Shown piece after piece: positions 1-11,400 of a stretch of DNA of 64,000 nt. This DNA comes from Leishmania martiniquensis. Lineage: Eukaryota; Euglenozoa; Kinetoplastea; Trypanosomatida; Trypanosomatidae. Where the stretch lies: positions 416,740-480,739 of the forward strand of contig NC_090147.1 of the NCBI RefSeq assembly GCF_017916325.1. Direction: 5' to 3'. The position numbers and the translations under genes were made by a program. The notes under the pieces were generated by a model that was not told the origin of the DNA, did not search any database, and was given only the letters and a program-made list of their open reading frames with translations. The stretch's first letter is position 1, and each line of letters opens with the position of its first letter.

Positions 1-1990
1 GTCGGCGCAGGCGCGCACTACGCTCGAGGTGATGCCGAAGGGAGTTGAACGTGGAGGATGTCCGGACGAAGCTCGAGGCAGGGCCGACATGCGAGCTTGT
101 AAAGATGAAGGGGCCCTTTCCCATTCGGTGAAGTGCTTCACGCGGCGCACCCGTTCCTCACGTGGTGTGTCGCCGCGCCATCCCCTTGACGTGACTCGCC
201 TTTGCTTGTGAAGAGGTTTCCTCTTGATGAGCTGCTCACATTTTTTTTCCATCTCAGTTGACAATGCGTGCGGTTCCCATTCGCGCATAGGAGATCGGCT
301 GTCGTGAAGCGTTTGTGTCGGTGCACCTTCCTCTTTTTTTTTCGCTGTACTGCTGATCCTTCGTCCGCTGTGTCATTTTTCTCAGCAGTGACACCCACAC
401 CCACACCCACAACACTCCTCCCCCTCCCCCATCTATCTATATATATATGTTTACGCCACGTCAACAGCTACCGCCCGTCTCTCCGAAGGGGGCCGAATTA
501 CCGAGGTGCGATGCAACAACAGAAAAAAGGCTCTATTCCTCCCCTTTCGGTGTGCATTTTGTTTTCTGTCGCTTCACTTATGCTTCGCTCGGCCCGCGTC
601 CGGGCGGAGACACTTTTCTCGCCGTGTGAGGGGGGCGCGCATCATGCGGCAACCCCACGGCTTTTACCCCCCTCCTCCCCCTCCCCCTCTCTCTCACACA
701 GTGCACACTGATGGAGGTAGGAAGTGCATCGCGCAAAGTTCGCCGCAGGACCTGGATAAAATACACTGCCAGTGCCACGGCCCTACCGATGTGCGCTTTT
801 AGAGGGCCTTTGAATATTTACAGCACAACGCTTCTCTGCCGGCTGGCTCTCTCCAGCATGAAAAGAGGGCTGACTGTGCTCCATTCTGAAGCTGCACAAA
901 CCCAATAGGGACGGCTGCACATTCCACCACCCCTGCTGCGACGCTGGCGCAGCAGTCTCTGCAAGTCACTCGAGCGAGTCATCTCCCCGCAACTGCCTGA
1001 CCATGTAGAGCACAAGCTCCCGCCTCCGCAGCATCGCTTCCGTCTTCTCCACACCAGTGCACACCCTAAGAGCTCGCTCCCCGACGCAGGAGTCCAGCGC
1101 TAGTGAGTTACCGATGTGGGAGTGGCTCTTGCAGAGCACACACATGTGTTTCGCTCGACACGATCCCTCTGCTGACGGAGTTCAACTCGAACGTGCGCCG
1201 TACTCGGTGCTGCCCGTACATCTCTGGAGTCCATCACCCCCCCTCTCCTCCTCTCCCTCCCTTTCTTGACGTCACGAGAGGAAATGATAGACGAATGGCT
1301 TAGGAGGCTGACTCCCACGCGACTCTCTGCGTGGCTCTCGTCTCTCGGTCATGTTCGTGGATCCGCTACGGGGTGGCGCTCAGGCGCCATGACTGCGCCA
1401 CGCCTTCTCAGCGGACCTTTCGCTATTCGCATCTTCTGCAGAACAGACCGCCATGCGCGGCGCACAACGGGCACGCTATCAGCAGGGCAGAAGGGGACCG
1501 CACAGTGAACAACTCGGTGGGGCTTGAGTTAGCCTGCCAAAGGAGCAGCGCACACTCGCGGGGGGCGCGAGTAGAAGTGGAGAAGAAGTGCCTCACCGCG
1601 CCTTCCCAGTGTGGAACTGCAGGCGACGCACCGCGCTGGCCGACAGGCCGCAGAGGTCAACACAGCATTCACGGTTTTGCCTGCCGAGCTGCGAGCACCA
1701 TGCTCAGACAACTCGGGGGACGTCAAAGGATCTTCGTTGCCCCATGTGCACAGCACAGATGGACTCAATGCAAGTCCACGGTGTCCACGCGCGGTGGGGG
1801 CAGTGCCCGTGCCAACTTCGGGAGGCCCTTGCGCACCTTCAGGCTGACGCGGCCGCAGTGAAAGCGCGTATCCTCACGCCCGTAGACAACACAGCTCCGT
1901 GCAAGCAGGGATCACTCTCCCTCCCTTTTGGCCTCATAGCCCTTCTGCGCCCCATCCCCTCCGACGTATGAAGCACGTTTGTGCTTGTGC

Positions 1991-2224
1991 GCGCGTGTGC
2001 ACACGCCACCTCGCGCCGCGGTTGCCACAGCTCTGGGGCCGCTCTTACACGGGGATGCGGGCGTGTCCCCCTCCCTCATCCCACCCCATCTCCGTACGGA
2101 TGGCGCCCAGCACGGGCCCTGCGGCGGAGGGCAAGGACATACGCGGTGGCGCTGCCGGCCCATCGCGTGCGGCACTTACTCCCGCATATCTGTGGCGGCC
2201 GCGGACTGGAGCGCGGCAGCACCG
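1991..2224. repeat. 234-bp dispersed repeat, copy 1
   Basis: This stretch reads identically, base for base as far as I can check by eye, to 12947-13180 and lies in the same orientation. Both copies are in gene-free DNA. Flanking bases differ immediately outside (C before this copy, T before the other). It is followed after a 21-base linker by the 105-bp tail module at 2246-2350, so the two together form a composite of about 360 bp. Size and intergenic position fit the SIDER class of degenerate retroposons known from Leishmania 3' untranslated regions, but I have not matched it to a SIDER consensus. Confidence 0.9.
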
Positions 2225-2245
2225 TTGTGCGAGGGATGCAGCGGG

Positions 2246-2350
2246 TGGCGCCCGGTGTAGGAGGGGGAGAGGAAGCACGTGCAGCGGCGACGTGCCGCGC
2301 GGGACCTGCCGGTGACCGAGCGGAGGCGATCGCGTGCGCTCTGCGCGGCA
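2246..2350. repeat. 105-bp repeat tail module, copy 1
   Basis: This block matches 27576-27680 with a few substitutions and matches 56497-56593 over about 98 bases. In the other two copies it is the right end of a ~405-bp repeat. Here it is joined to a different left module (1991-2224). The shared core includes GACCTGCCGGTGACCGAGCG. In all three copies an A/G-rich stretch follows, which would suit the 3' end of a retroposon. Confidence 0.85.
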
Positions 2351-3783
2351 GAGAAGCGGAGCGCGGCGAGCGGCGGAAGTGCTCTTCTGAGTGGGCTGTT
2401 TTTGTTTATCCTCTGTCAGCTCTTGTCTGACACCGCCCTGACAGCCGCGGTGAAAATGTCGCGGCAGTTGGTGCCGCACATCAGCATCTGCGGATGCACC
2501 TCACGTGTTGCGGGGCGGGGGTGGGCTAGCAGACGGCGCACGCATCTTGTCGGGCGCTGGGGGTTGGCTTGCTCACAAGAATGAGCGATGTGGCACGCCT
2601 GAATGAAAGGGGCCTCGCTGTCCCGTGATGGATGAGCCACGCAGTCTGCACACGCTCCCCCCTCCCCCTCTCCCGTTTCTCTCTTCTCTCTGCGCTCAGC
2701 TGCATGCGCGCCGCCGCCGTCATTCGTCCCCTGCGGGCTCTCACACGCCCCTCAGCTGTCTTGGGCGCGAGGCGCGGTCACCTCAGTGTCGTCCGCAGAT
2801 TTGTTCTTGCCGGGCGACCGCTCCTCTCATAAGGGTATCCTATTTTCCCCATCCTGTGCTTGCCAACGTGCTGAAGTGGGCGATGCCGCACCCAGAAGCC
2901 GCCGGGGCCTGTGCTCCCTCCCTTCCTCTCTCACTCTCTCTCTTCGTGTGGGGTCTACGGCAGCTGCAAAGCGCCCCTCCCGTCGTCGTCAAGGAAGCGC
3001 ACCTCCCAATCTTTCGTTTCTGAGAAGTGAAGGGTGTCCCCCTTTGGCGGCGCCTCGCTCTCGCTCTCTCTCTGCTTGTCTGCTCGCATGGGCGCGCTTC
3101 GTTCAAGAAAGTAACGTGGATGGTGAGGTGCGCCTCACCGGTGCGCCGACACCGCCTCTTCCCACCCCTTAGGCTGTCAACGAACGCGATGGACACGATG
3201 GTACTGATATTAGCAAGGGAGAGGCGTGCGTCGCGGAGATGCCGGGCTTGGGCAGCTGGTCTCTGCTCACCCATCTGCCGCTGCAGCCGTCCACTTTGCT
3301 GCCATCGCTTTCATGGTGGCTCCTTCACCCCACCCATCGCCCTCCTGTGAACCTCTCGCCCCGCTTTCTCTGGCCACCGGTGCTCCTATGAACGCCTGAC
3401 AGCACGAGTGCTCGCCGGCGTGCTTCACATGAATGACGCAGCCTAAGTGGCTACCACTTCACGTGATAAAGAGGCGCTTACGTGTATCCGTTGCTCACGT
3501 CGCTGCAGTGGCCGACGATCACTGCAATTCTGTCTTCGCACACCGACCCTTTTCCCTCCGCCATCCTCCCCCTCCTCCAAAATAGACGCAGACCGACAGA
3601 GAGGCACACATCCCCATCCGCTTCCACTCCTCTCTGCAACGCGCAAGCGTACGGACACCGGCTCATTCTGACCTCTGGGTCGTTTTTTTTTCTGTTTCTG
3701 AAGTTTGCCCGCGCGCCCCTCTCTTCCGCTTGACCTTTCGCAGGTGCTCGGCCCTCACGAAGGCAGCCGCGACCTCAGCCCTC

Positions 3784-6666
3784 ATGCGCCATCCGTACGC
3801 CATGCAGGAGCCGCTAGACGCTCCTGACGACGACGCTAAGCACGCCGAGCCAGGTCCTTCTTTGCCGTCGCCGAGCGCCGCGCCGCCGGTGACCGCAATG
3901 ACGCCTTCATCGCTGGAGCCCACTGACGGTAACGACAACGCTGAGGGGATACACAGCGCTGACGAGGACGAAGTGGCCACTGCAGTCTCGCACTCTTCCG
4001 ACGTCTCGTCGTCATCCTCCTCGTCGCTGACGTCGTCCTCGTTCACATCTGCTTCTGATTGCTTTTCGTGCTCGGCCGGCAACGAATGCGCTACGGTGGA
4101 TGGCGCTGGTGCTCCGACGGCGGACCATCAGCATCACCACTGGGAGGAACACCGCCGCGGCGGCCACTGTCACCGTCTCCCACGACACTGCTATGATGGT
4201 GAAGACGGAGCGCAGGGTAATGCCAACGATCGTGTTTTCGCTGCAGCGTCACAGCGCGTGCAGACGTCTGAGCACACGCGCTTTGCCAGCGTTCTTGCCG
4301 GGGGCAGGCGACACGGCCACTACGCTGGGCCCTGTACAGCTTCAGCAGCCTCGTGCGTTCACGTCGACGGGGATGCTGGCAGCGACTCGTCTCACGCACA
4401 GGACCTTGCATGGTGGAAATGCTCTGCCGCCGCCTCGCACATCCCATTCGGGGCCGTGCCGACTGCGGCAGGTGAGATGCATCCCTACTACTGCGCACCG
4501 CACAGCGCCGCGTCCCCGCCACTACCGCAGCAATGCACCGCGGATGTCGATCCGGCTTTCCGGGACGTTCTCGCAGCAACGGCGCAGCGACGCGCGGTGA
4601 CGTCACCTCTGCTGAATACTGCCTCCGCCACGTCGACCGCATCTCCGACCCCGCTCCCACCAACGCACCCGCGCCGATCATCATCGCTGCAGAGCTGTGC
4701 TTCGAACGCCTTCTCCGCACACACCACCGGTGGTCTCGCGCGCTCCTCACAGCCACTCTTCCTCACCAAACATAGAAGCAACGGCGGCGCCAGCGCCCGT
4801 GTCTCGAGCCCGCTTCCGACGGACGGGAGTGTGCAGCTGCAGTCGTCGCGCAGCACCGGCTGTGTCACGCGTCCTCCTCAGCGCACGATGCTGCGTCGCT
4901 CCTTCTCCTTCACAGCCGGGGTACTGCCCGCTCCCGCCTTCGGCTACGAGGTGCTCCCGTGCTATATCCACCGTGCTGGGTCTCCGATCACCAGCGCTCA
5001 CGCAGCACCTGGTGCGGCGCGCACCTGGCTCACGGGCGAGCGCCAGCATGAGAGAACTGCCTCCATCGCCTCCTCAGTGCACTCTGCCGCGTCATCGGCG
5101 CGCCCTTCGGTACCCTTACCGCCGTCGCATGTGGGGACTGCCTCGAATATGATGGCGGCCGTTTGGGTTGACGTCCCCCTGTCGCAATCGGGTAGCCGTT
5201 GCGCCACGCCGATGAACAGCAATGGTGATGCGTATCCGCCATCACGCAGGCGACGCACCACGCCACGCCGCCGCTCCGGCCCCCCGAGCCCCGGAAACAG
5301 CACACTGGTGGCCTCAGTCGCCTCGTCGCTTGATGGCGGCGGTTACATGTCCTCGGCTGCCGGAGGTGCGCCCTTCAGTGGACGCCGTTTGCTGGTGACT
5401 GCCAGCACGCAGACAGATAGCGACGCAGTCGTTGCCGAGGGCGGCACGACGCCGACCGGCCTTCCCCGCCGCCTCTACGCAGAGCCCTCATTGGATTCTC
5501 CTTGCGCCACAGCCATGGGCGGTGGCAGGCACAACAGCGACACCGCACACCAGTACAACCTTAACTGCTCCCTCGAGGGCGAAGGCGCGGCTGTGGCGAC
5601 GGCGGCGTCGGTCTCATCAACGTCGGCCGAGGTGTCACCACGCTCTCTGATTGCGAGCGCAGCCGAGATGCGCCTCGAGGGCGACCCAAATCAAGCGACG
5701 GTGGACGGAGAAGCAGCATGGCGCGGGCAACAGCGCACGGCAGCCACGAACATGACTGCCACTGCACCAGGCACACCAGGAGCAGTTTCCACCGAGGCGG
5801 CTGCGAAGCCAGACGAACCGATCGAGGGTGGCAGCCTGTCCTCCTCCGCGCCGATCGGGTCACCGAGTGTGGCGAGCGTTTCCCAAGCGCTGCGCGCGGA
5901 TGCGCCGCTTCCACGAGAGGGCGCCAAAGCAGCGGCTGCGACTGCGAGCGCTCCAGCGCTGGCTACCACAGAGATAGGCTCGCCATGGGGGGCTCGCGTG
6001 CCGCCTATGACGCCTTCCTTCCCGCTCGTACCACAGCAGGACGACTTTGCGCCTACGGTCGTCCGGGAGTCTGAGGCGGGGGCCGGTTCCCCCGCCGCTA
6101 CAGCGAGTGCTTCCGCGGAGGCAGCCACACAGCGACCGCTGGCGACGGCTGGAGCAGAGGAGCGTAGCAATGTGGTGGGGGATACGGTAGGGGTAGACTG
6201 TGCGGCTACCGCACCTGTCAAGGAATCTGGCGAGACCTCGACCCCTCAGCCTTCGGCGCCGTCACTTGATGAAGAAGTTCGGCTGCTTCGCGCTGAACTG
6301 GCCGAAATGCGCGTTCAGTACGAGCGAGTTGTGCAGCAGCTGCGCCAGATGCAAGAGACAGCGATCGCTTCAGGGACTGCTACCGGCGTCGCGCGCCCTC
6401 CCGCCGCGGTGATGGCGTTGGGTGTGGGGCAGCGAACAACAGCGGAGGTGGTGCTGCGCACCGCCTCACCCTCGAGGCCGGCGGCGTTACCGCCGCCTTC
6501 TCGCTCAGCCTCCATACAAAACAACTCTGGTGCTCATGAAGCTCCTTTGGGAAACTCGGCATCATCCGTATCGTCCAATAGCGAGGGCAGTGGCGCAGAC
6601 GCCGCAACGACGCTGGATCATGTGCGAGAAGCCTTGCTGCGAACGAGGCAGCGTGCGACCCGGTAG
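3784..6666 (+). CDS. hypothetical low-complexity protein with C-terminal coiled coil
   Basis: A 960-residue protein that I do not recognise. The frame is open slightly further left, but the first ATG is at 3784 (MRHPYAM...), 40 to 80 bases after good polypyrimidine/AG splice acceptors ending near 3702 and 3743. A second ATG six codons in is an alternative start. Composition is dominated by Ala, Ser, Thr, Pro and Gly. There is a poly-Ser run around residues 75-100 and a His-rich patch near residues 120-140. The only structured-looking part is a short heptad-like stretch near residues 840-875 (LDEEVRLLRAELAEMRVQYE), probably a coiled coil. No membrane segment or signal peptide is evident. Most of the chain is probably disordered, and no function can be assigned. 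Coding status rests on the long open frame and wobble-position GC bias. Confidence 0.85.
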   Translation: MRHPYAMQEPLDAPDDDAKHAEPGPSLPSPSAAPPVTAMTPSSLEPTDGNDNAEGIHSADEDEVATAVSHSSDVSSSSSSSLTSSSFTSASDCFSCSAGNECATVDGAGAPTADHQHHHWEEHRRGGHCHRLPRHCYDGEDGAQGNANDRVFAAASQRVQTSEHTRFASVLAGGRRHGHYAGPCTASAASCVHVDGDAGSDSSHAQDLAWWKCSAAASHIPFGAVPTAAGEMHPYYCAPHSAASPPLPQQCTADVDPAFRDVLAATAQRRAVTSPLLNTASATSTASPTPLPPTHPRRSSSLQSCASNAFSAHTTGGLARSSQPLFLTKHRSNGGASARVSSPLPTDGSVQLQSSRSTGCVTRPPQRTMLRRSFSFTAGVLPAPAFGYEVLPCYIHRAGSPITSAHAAPGAARTWLTGERQHERTASIASSVHSAASSARPSVPLPPSHVGTASNMMAAVWVDVPLSQSGSRCATPMNSNGDAYPPSRRRRTTPRRRSGPPSPGNSTLVASVASSLDGGGYMSSAAGGAPFSGRRLLVTASTQTDSDAVVAEGGTTPTGLPRRLYAEPSLDSPCATAMGGGRHNSDTAHQYNLNCSLEGEGAAVATAASVSSTSAEVSPRSLIASAAEMRLEGDPNQATVDGEAAWRGQQRTAATNMTATAPGTPGAVSTEAAAKPDEPIEGGSLSSSAPIGSPSVASVSQALRADAPLPREGAKAAAATASAPALATTEIGSPWGARVPPMTPSFPLVPQQDDFAPTVVRESEAGAGSPAATASASAEAATQRPLATAGAEERSNVVGDTVGVDCAATAPVKESGETSTPQPSAPSLDEEVRLLRAELAEMRVQYERVVQQLRQMQETAIASGTATGVARPPAAVMALGVGQRTTAEVVLRTASPSRPAALPPPSRSASIQNNSGAHEAPLGNSASSVSSNSEGSGADAATTLDHVREALLRTRQRATR

Positions 6667-8464
6667 TGTGAGAGGGTGGAGCGCAGGGGGCCCGCACCTC
6701 CCTTACCCCAGAACATAGCTTTTTCTTTTCTATTGTACTGAATGGCACACACACACCGGCAGGGAAATGCGTACTGAGGCTGCTGTACGTCTCCTCATCA
6801 GCTTTCTCCGGCTCTTCCTGCGGTGTGCTGCTCTTTCGTTGTTGGCCAGTGCTTTGGTGTGCGCTCCTCTCTTCTTTCGTGTCGCGCGCGCGTTTTTCTT
6901 GTCAGCTTTTTTTTCCTTTCCTCTCCCATCACCCTCTCTCCGCTTGCTCCCGTGAGTGATGTGTCTTTGCTCGCCCGTTGTGTGTCTCGTTTGCCGAGTG
7001 CTTTTACTGAAGTTTTTCGTTCCTGTGGTCATGTGCTGCCCTCTCCTGTTCGTGGATGCACTACGCGTGTTTGCCGCAGCTCTTCGTTCGCTTGACTGAT
7101 TCCTTCACGGTCGCCTCCGCGCACGCGAATGTTCAGCCGCATCAGTGCTGGTTTCATGCGGCGATCGCGCCATGTCTCTCGCTCCCTCACCCGTGCCACA
7201 TTTTCCATGCCCGTGTGTCTATGGCGGGGCAGGGCGGCTACGGCGAGCTGTGCGCCGTGCTCCATGAGGAGAGGAACTCTGCGGGCGCCTGCACAGGTGG
7301 TCGCCCTCATGCCTCAGCATTTTGACATAGGCGGCAGTGCCTCCTCGCCATCGAACTCACTCCGGCGCACGTCTCCGCCGTCCTGCTCCACTCTCCCACC
7401 CTCTCCCGTCCACCCTGAGCACGCGGGCTGCATTGCGGACGCGCACGCCACCCGCATCTCCGTCATCCACCGGAAACGCGGGCAAGCGAAAACGAGGAAA
7501 GAAGCGCTTTCGACCCTCACGTTGTGCACCTTCACGCAACCTCTCCACGGCTTTCCGGGGGCGGGGGTCTTCGCCACAGCGACGTGCTCAGAACCTGCCG
7601 CGTAGCCGTGCTTTGCCGTCGCCGATCAACGGCAGCGCACACTCGACGCGTCGATCGAACATCAAGCAAGCCAACAACACGCGCGTGCGCTGAAGAGGCG
7701 CGCGCTTCGTCCGTTCGCTGCTGCTTGTCTACCCCTCAGGGCACCGGCCGGTGGCGCTGACCCCTTCTCCTCCTCCCCCAAAGCTTCTGCGTGCGCGCCT
7801 CAGAATCAGTTGTAGGCGCTGCTGAAGCGGCAAAGGGCAGTCGTTCGACCGGAGCGCAACCGATTCTGCCAATTGAAGGGTCCGCGCTCACAGAAAGTAC
7901 AGACGCAGCCCCCCCCCCACACCAAAAAAAAACGCCGAACGAGCAGGGGCGGGCGCATAAAAAAAGTCTTTGCTTTCCATCGTCCTCAGCAGGACGGTAA
8001 GTGGGCTACACCGCCTCTTCACCCTCACTTTCTCTCTCTAATCGCACCGCGCCGCACAAGAGAGAAGGTGCTCCGCAGGGTCATCCATAGATTGTCGCGA
8101 ATAGAAACCACAAAGGGCTGGGGGCACAGCGGGCTGCTTTGCCTGCCCCCTTCTCTCTCACCATACCCCCCTCCCCTCTCCCTTCCAGTAGGAGCTCGGC
8201 CATTCTTCCTCCGCGTGACGCTCCACGCCATCACGCACCCCTCCTCAGTGTGACTCTCTGGGGACAGTCCAGCGCCAGCCTCATCCTCTGCCGCTTTTCT
8301 TTGAGCGCCGCCGACACGTGCGCACGGCTTGCTTAACCTGCTGGTCTTCTTCGTTCGTCAACAGCCGCTCCCTGCGTTCGAGGCAACCGCCACCTCCTTG
8401 CCCTCAATTTAAACACAGAAGTGTGGTGACTGCCGCGACCACCCCTCTTTGACCTTTTTTTCCC
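6667..8464. other. intergenic region
   Basis: This is 1.8 kb of gene-free, pyrimidine-rich DNA with no frame I would call. Features seen are T-rich runs near 6893-6917, poly-C and poly-A runs near 7908-7930, and a polypyrimidine tract ending in AG at about 8305, a reasonable trans-splice acceptor about 160 bases before the next ATG. Confidence 0.6.
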
Positions 8465-11400
8465 ATGCTTGCGCTTCGACATGCTCACGCACGCGGTGCA
8501 ACCCGTGTCAGCATCGGGGGGCATCACCTACTCACAGGCGGCGCGGACGGAGTCGTGTCCCTCTATCCGACAAAGCAGTGGCCCAAAGCGACGGCGCTGT
8601 GGTCCCTCCGGTGCCACGAGGGGGCTGTCACCGACGTTGCACTCTCTGATGCGCTCGAGCTGGCCTTCAGCTGCGGTCGAGATGGCCGTATCGTGCTGCA
8701 CGAGAACATCTTTCACGCTGCAAAGCTCGTCTCTCGTGTCGTATGCCAGGTCACGGGTGAGGTCCGCTGCCTGCATGTGGACATCGAGCGGCGGCGACTG
8801 TACACCGCGGGAGACTCGCTGCGGTGCCTCGACATGTCGCAGGAGAAGTTCTGCATCCGAGCCATCCCGTTGGTGGTGCCCTTCCCGCTCGTGTCGCTCG
8901 CGGTGTCGCCCTGTGGGCGGTACATAGCCATGGCCAGCGCGTCTGGGGAGCTCGGGGTGGTGTCGACGGACCCCACGGCGGCGGTGGGGGTGAGTACGGC
9001 GCTGAAGGCTTCGTGGGTTTTCCGCTCCGTCCTATCCCCCACCGCCAAGAGGGAGGATGCAGCGATGTATCGCATATCGTGGTGCCACACGGCCACCGGC
9101 GGCGGGCTCATGCTGATGGTGCCTACATTCACAGAGGTGCAGGTCTACTTGCTCGAGGACAGCCAGAGCGGCGGCAACCTCTCCGCGCCGCGCCTGCGTC
9201 CTGCCGGCGGGCTATCTGATCGACACCTTTCGGATCTGCACGGTGCGCTTGCCTACCGGATCACAAAGACTCAGATGGCGTGCCTGCTGGTGGCGCGTGA
9301 CGGACTCTTCATCGGCAAGGTGCACGGCAGGACGTTGGCTATGACGCGCCATACGTCGGAGCAGTACAACGAGCCGCTGTCTCCTGTCTCGAGTAGTGAG
9401 GCCTCCGCACTTTTGGCAGCTGAAGGCGAGTGCCGCGGCAGCACAGCCGCCGTCACCGATGTCCAGGTGGATCCCGTAAATGGGGACGTCGTTGTGGGAC
9501 TTTCCGACGGGCGCGTTTCGCTGCTGCACCGAGCGTCGCCAAAGGCGTGGAAACTGTCAGTGGCCACGAATTCGGCGACCGCGTTAACGGAGGGCCGCGC
9601 CGATGAAGATGTGGAGAGCCTCGCGGAGGAGGACGATAGGGCAGAGGCGACCCGTCGGAAGCTGTGTCGAGTCGGCCGCGCACGCCGTGCAGAGAGGAAG
9701 CGATTTCGCACCGGGCAGTCGGAGGAAGATGAGGACGGCGCTCTCGAGGACGGCAGCGATGACGGCACGGCCTCCAACTCCTCCGCCGAGTCCGCCTCTT
9801 CAGCTTCCTCGCCGACTGCGTCCTCGGGCAGCGGCGCCGCTTCAGAGGACCTTGGGCAGGTCATGGTCGACCTACAACGCAACGGCGCCTCACTGCATGA
9901 CAACGACGGTGAGCGACCCTCACGCTGGCGTGGCGATGAGGAGGCGGCCCTCCGTTATGCCCAGCGCGAGGCGGAGCGGCAACGGGGCCGAAGCCGTTTT
10001 CTCGACGATGAGGCCGAAGAGGCAACGTCTGATGATGATGAAGACAGCAGAGGCGACGTGGGTAACGTGGCAGGGACACGAGGGCATACTTGTGCCGTGA
10101 GCGACGAAGAGTATCGCTGCGGCGACGGCGACAGCGTTTCCGTTGAGGGCAACGCCGAAGACGACGGCGAGTCGAAGGGCGTTGCTGCGGCCCGCGCTGA
10201 CGACTCGACGCTGCCGCTGCGGTGTGCACAGGCGGTGCAGGACTATTCCTTTCAAGTCGGCGCCACCCCAGTCGGCGAGGAGGGCAGCTGCTATCTCGCT
10301 TACAACTCTGTGGGGTACATCCATGGCAGCCGTGAGTCCACCACCGTCCACTTCCACGATATTTCTCACCCTGCTGTGCGCCTGCAGCTCCGGGACACTA
10401 TCCTGATGGGGGCGCTCAGCCCCGTCGGGGCCGGCTTCATCGTCATCCCGTCGGACCCCTCAGAGGCTCAGGGCAGCGTGGACGAGGCTCCGCGTCTCTC
10501 TGTTTTCTTCCACGCTTTCACACCTCTTGGCGCGCAGTCGGAATGGCGTGTGGCGCTGCTTCCGGGTGAGACGGTGCGGTGCATGGCTGCCGGCATCCGC
10601 TATCTCGCTGTCGCTACAAGTCACTATCTGCGCATTTTCTCCCTATCTGGGCTGGAGATGGCGGTGCTTAGCAAGTGTCAGCGCATCGTCACGATGGTCG
10701 GCACGTCGTCCCGTAAGCTGATGAGCAGCTTCAAGGCCGACTTCGATCCGTTGGTTATCACCACCCTCACCGGCACCGGCGAGCTACAGATGGAGGTGAT
10801 CGACGTCGGGGCACGTACGTCGGCGCTGCCGCCGCGCACGGTGCCGCTCACCGAGCTGCCAGATGGCTCGACACATCAGCTGCAGTGGCTGGGCTGGTCA
10901 GAGGACGGCCTTCTGCACGTTGTGGATACAGCCGGTGTGGTCCGCATGTTCACGGAGGCCTGGGGGGGATCGTGGGTCCCGGTGTACGATCCGCGCACGC
11001 TGGTCGATCAGTCGTATGCACTCTGGGTGTACGGCATCAGCGAGAACGCGCTACTCGCGTACCGCTACTCCCGAGACGACCCATCCTACCCGGCTGCCGC
11101 GGCGAGTGGGCTTCGAACGGAGCTAGTACCACTATTTCTCCCGCTGACGCGCACGATGGGCGAGGACGGCCTGGAGCGATGGGACAAGCTGCTGCGTCAG
11201 CAACTGCGCTGCGACGAGCTTAAGCGGCACAGCACTTTTTACAACGCGACTATCGCCAAGTACGACGAAGTGCACGACCAGCTCCTCCTTCAGTTCTTCG
11301 AGAGTGCGCTGAGGAGCCAACAGACGACGCGGGCAATGGAGCTGGCGATGCTCATGGAGATTCATGACCGCATTGTGAAGTGTGCGCAGCTCGCCAACAC

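Larger units (their letters stand above)
1..3783. other. gene-free leading region
   Basis: No open frame here has coding-like composition on either strand. The longest frames, about 130 to 180 codons, are rich in Arg, Pro, Ser and Cys, as expected of translated GC- and pyrimidine-rich untranslated DNA. The stretch holds many C/T runs, a CACACC-type run near 390-415, and a composite repeat at 1991-2350 described separately. It is probably the 3' untranslated and intergenic DNA of a gene left of the window. A transcription-unit boundary is possible but cannot be shown, because the upstream gene is not visible. Polypyrimidine tracts ending in AG near 3702 and 3743 are good trans-splice acceptors for the next gene. 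Confidence 0.6.
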
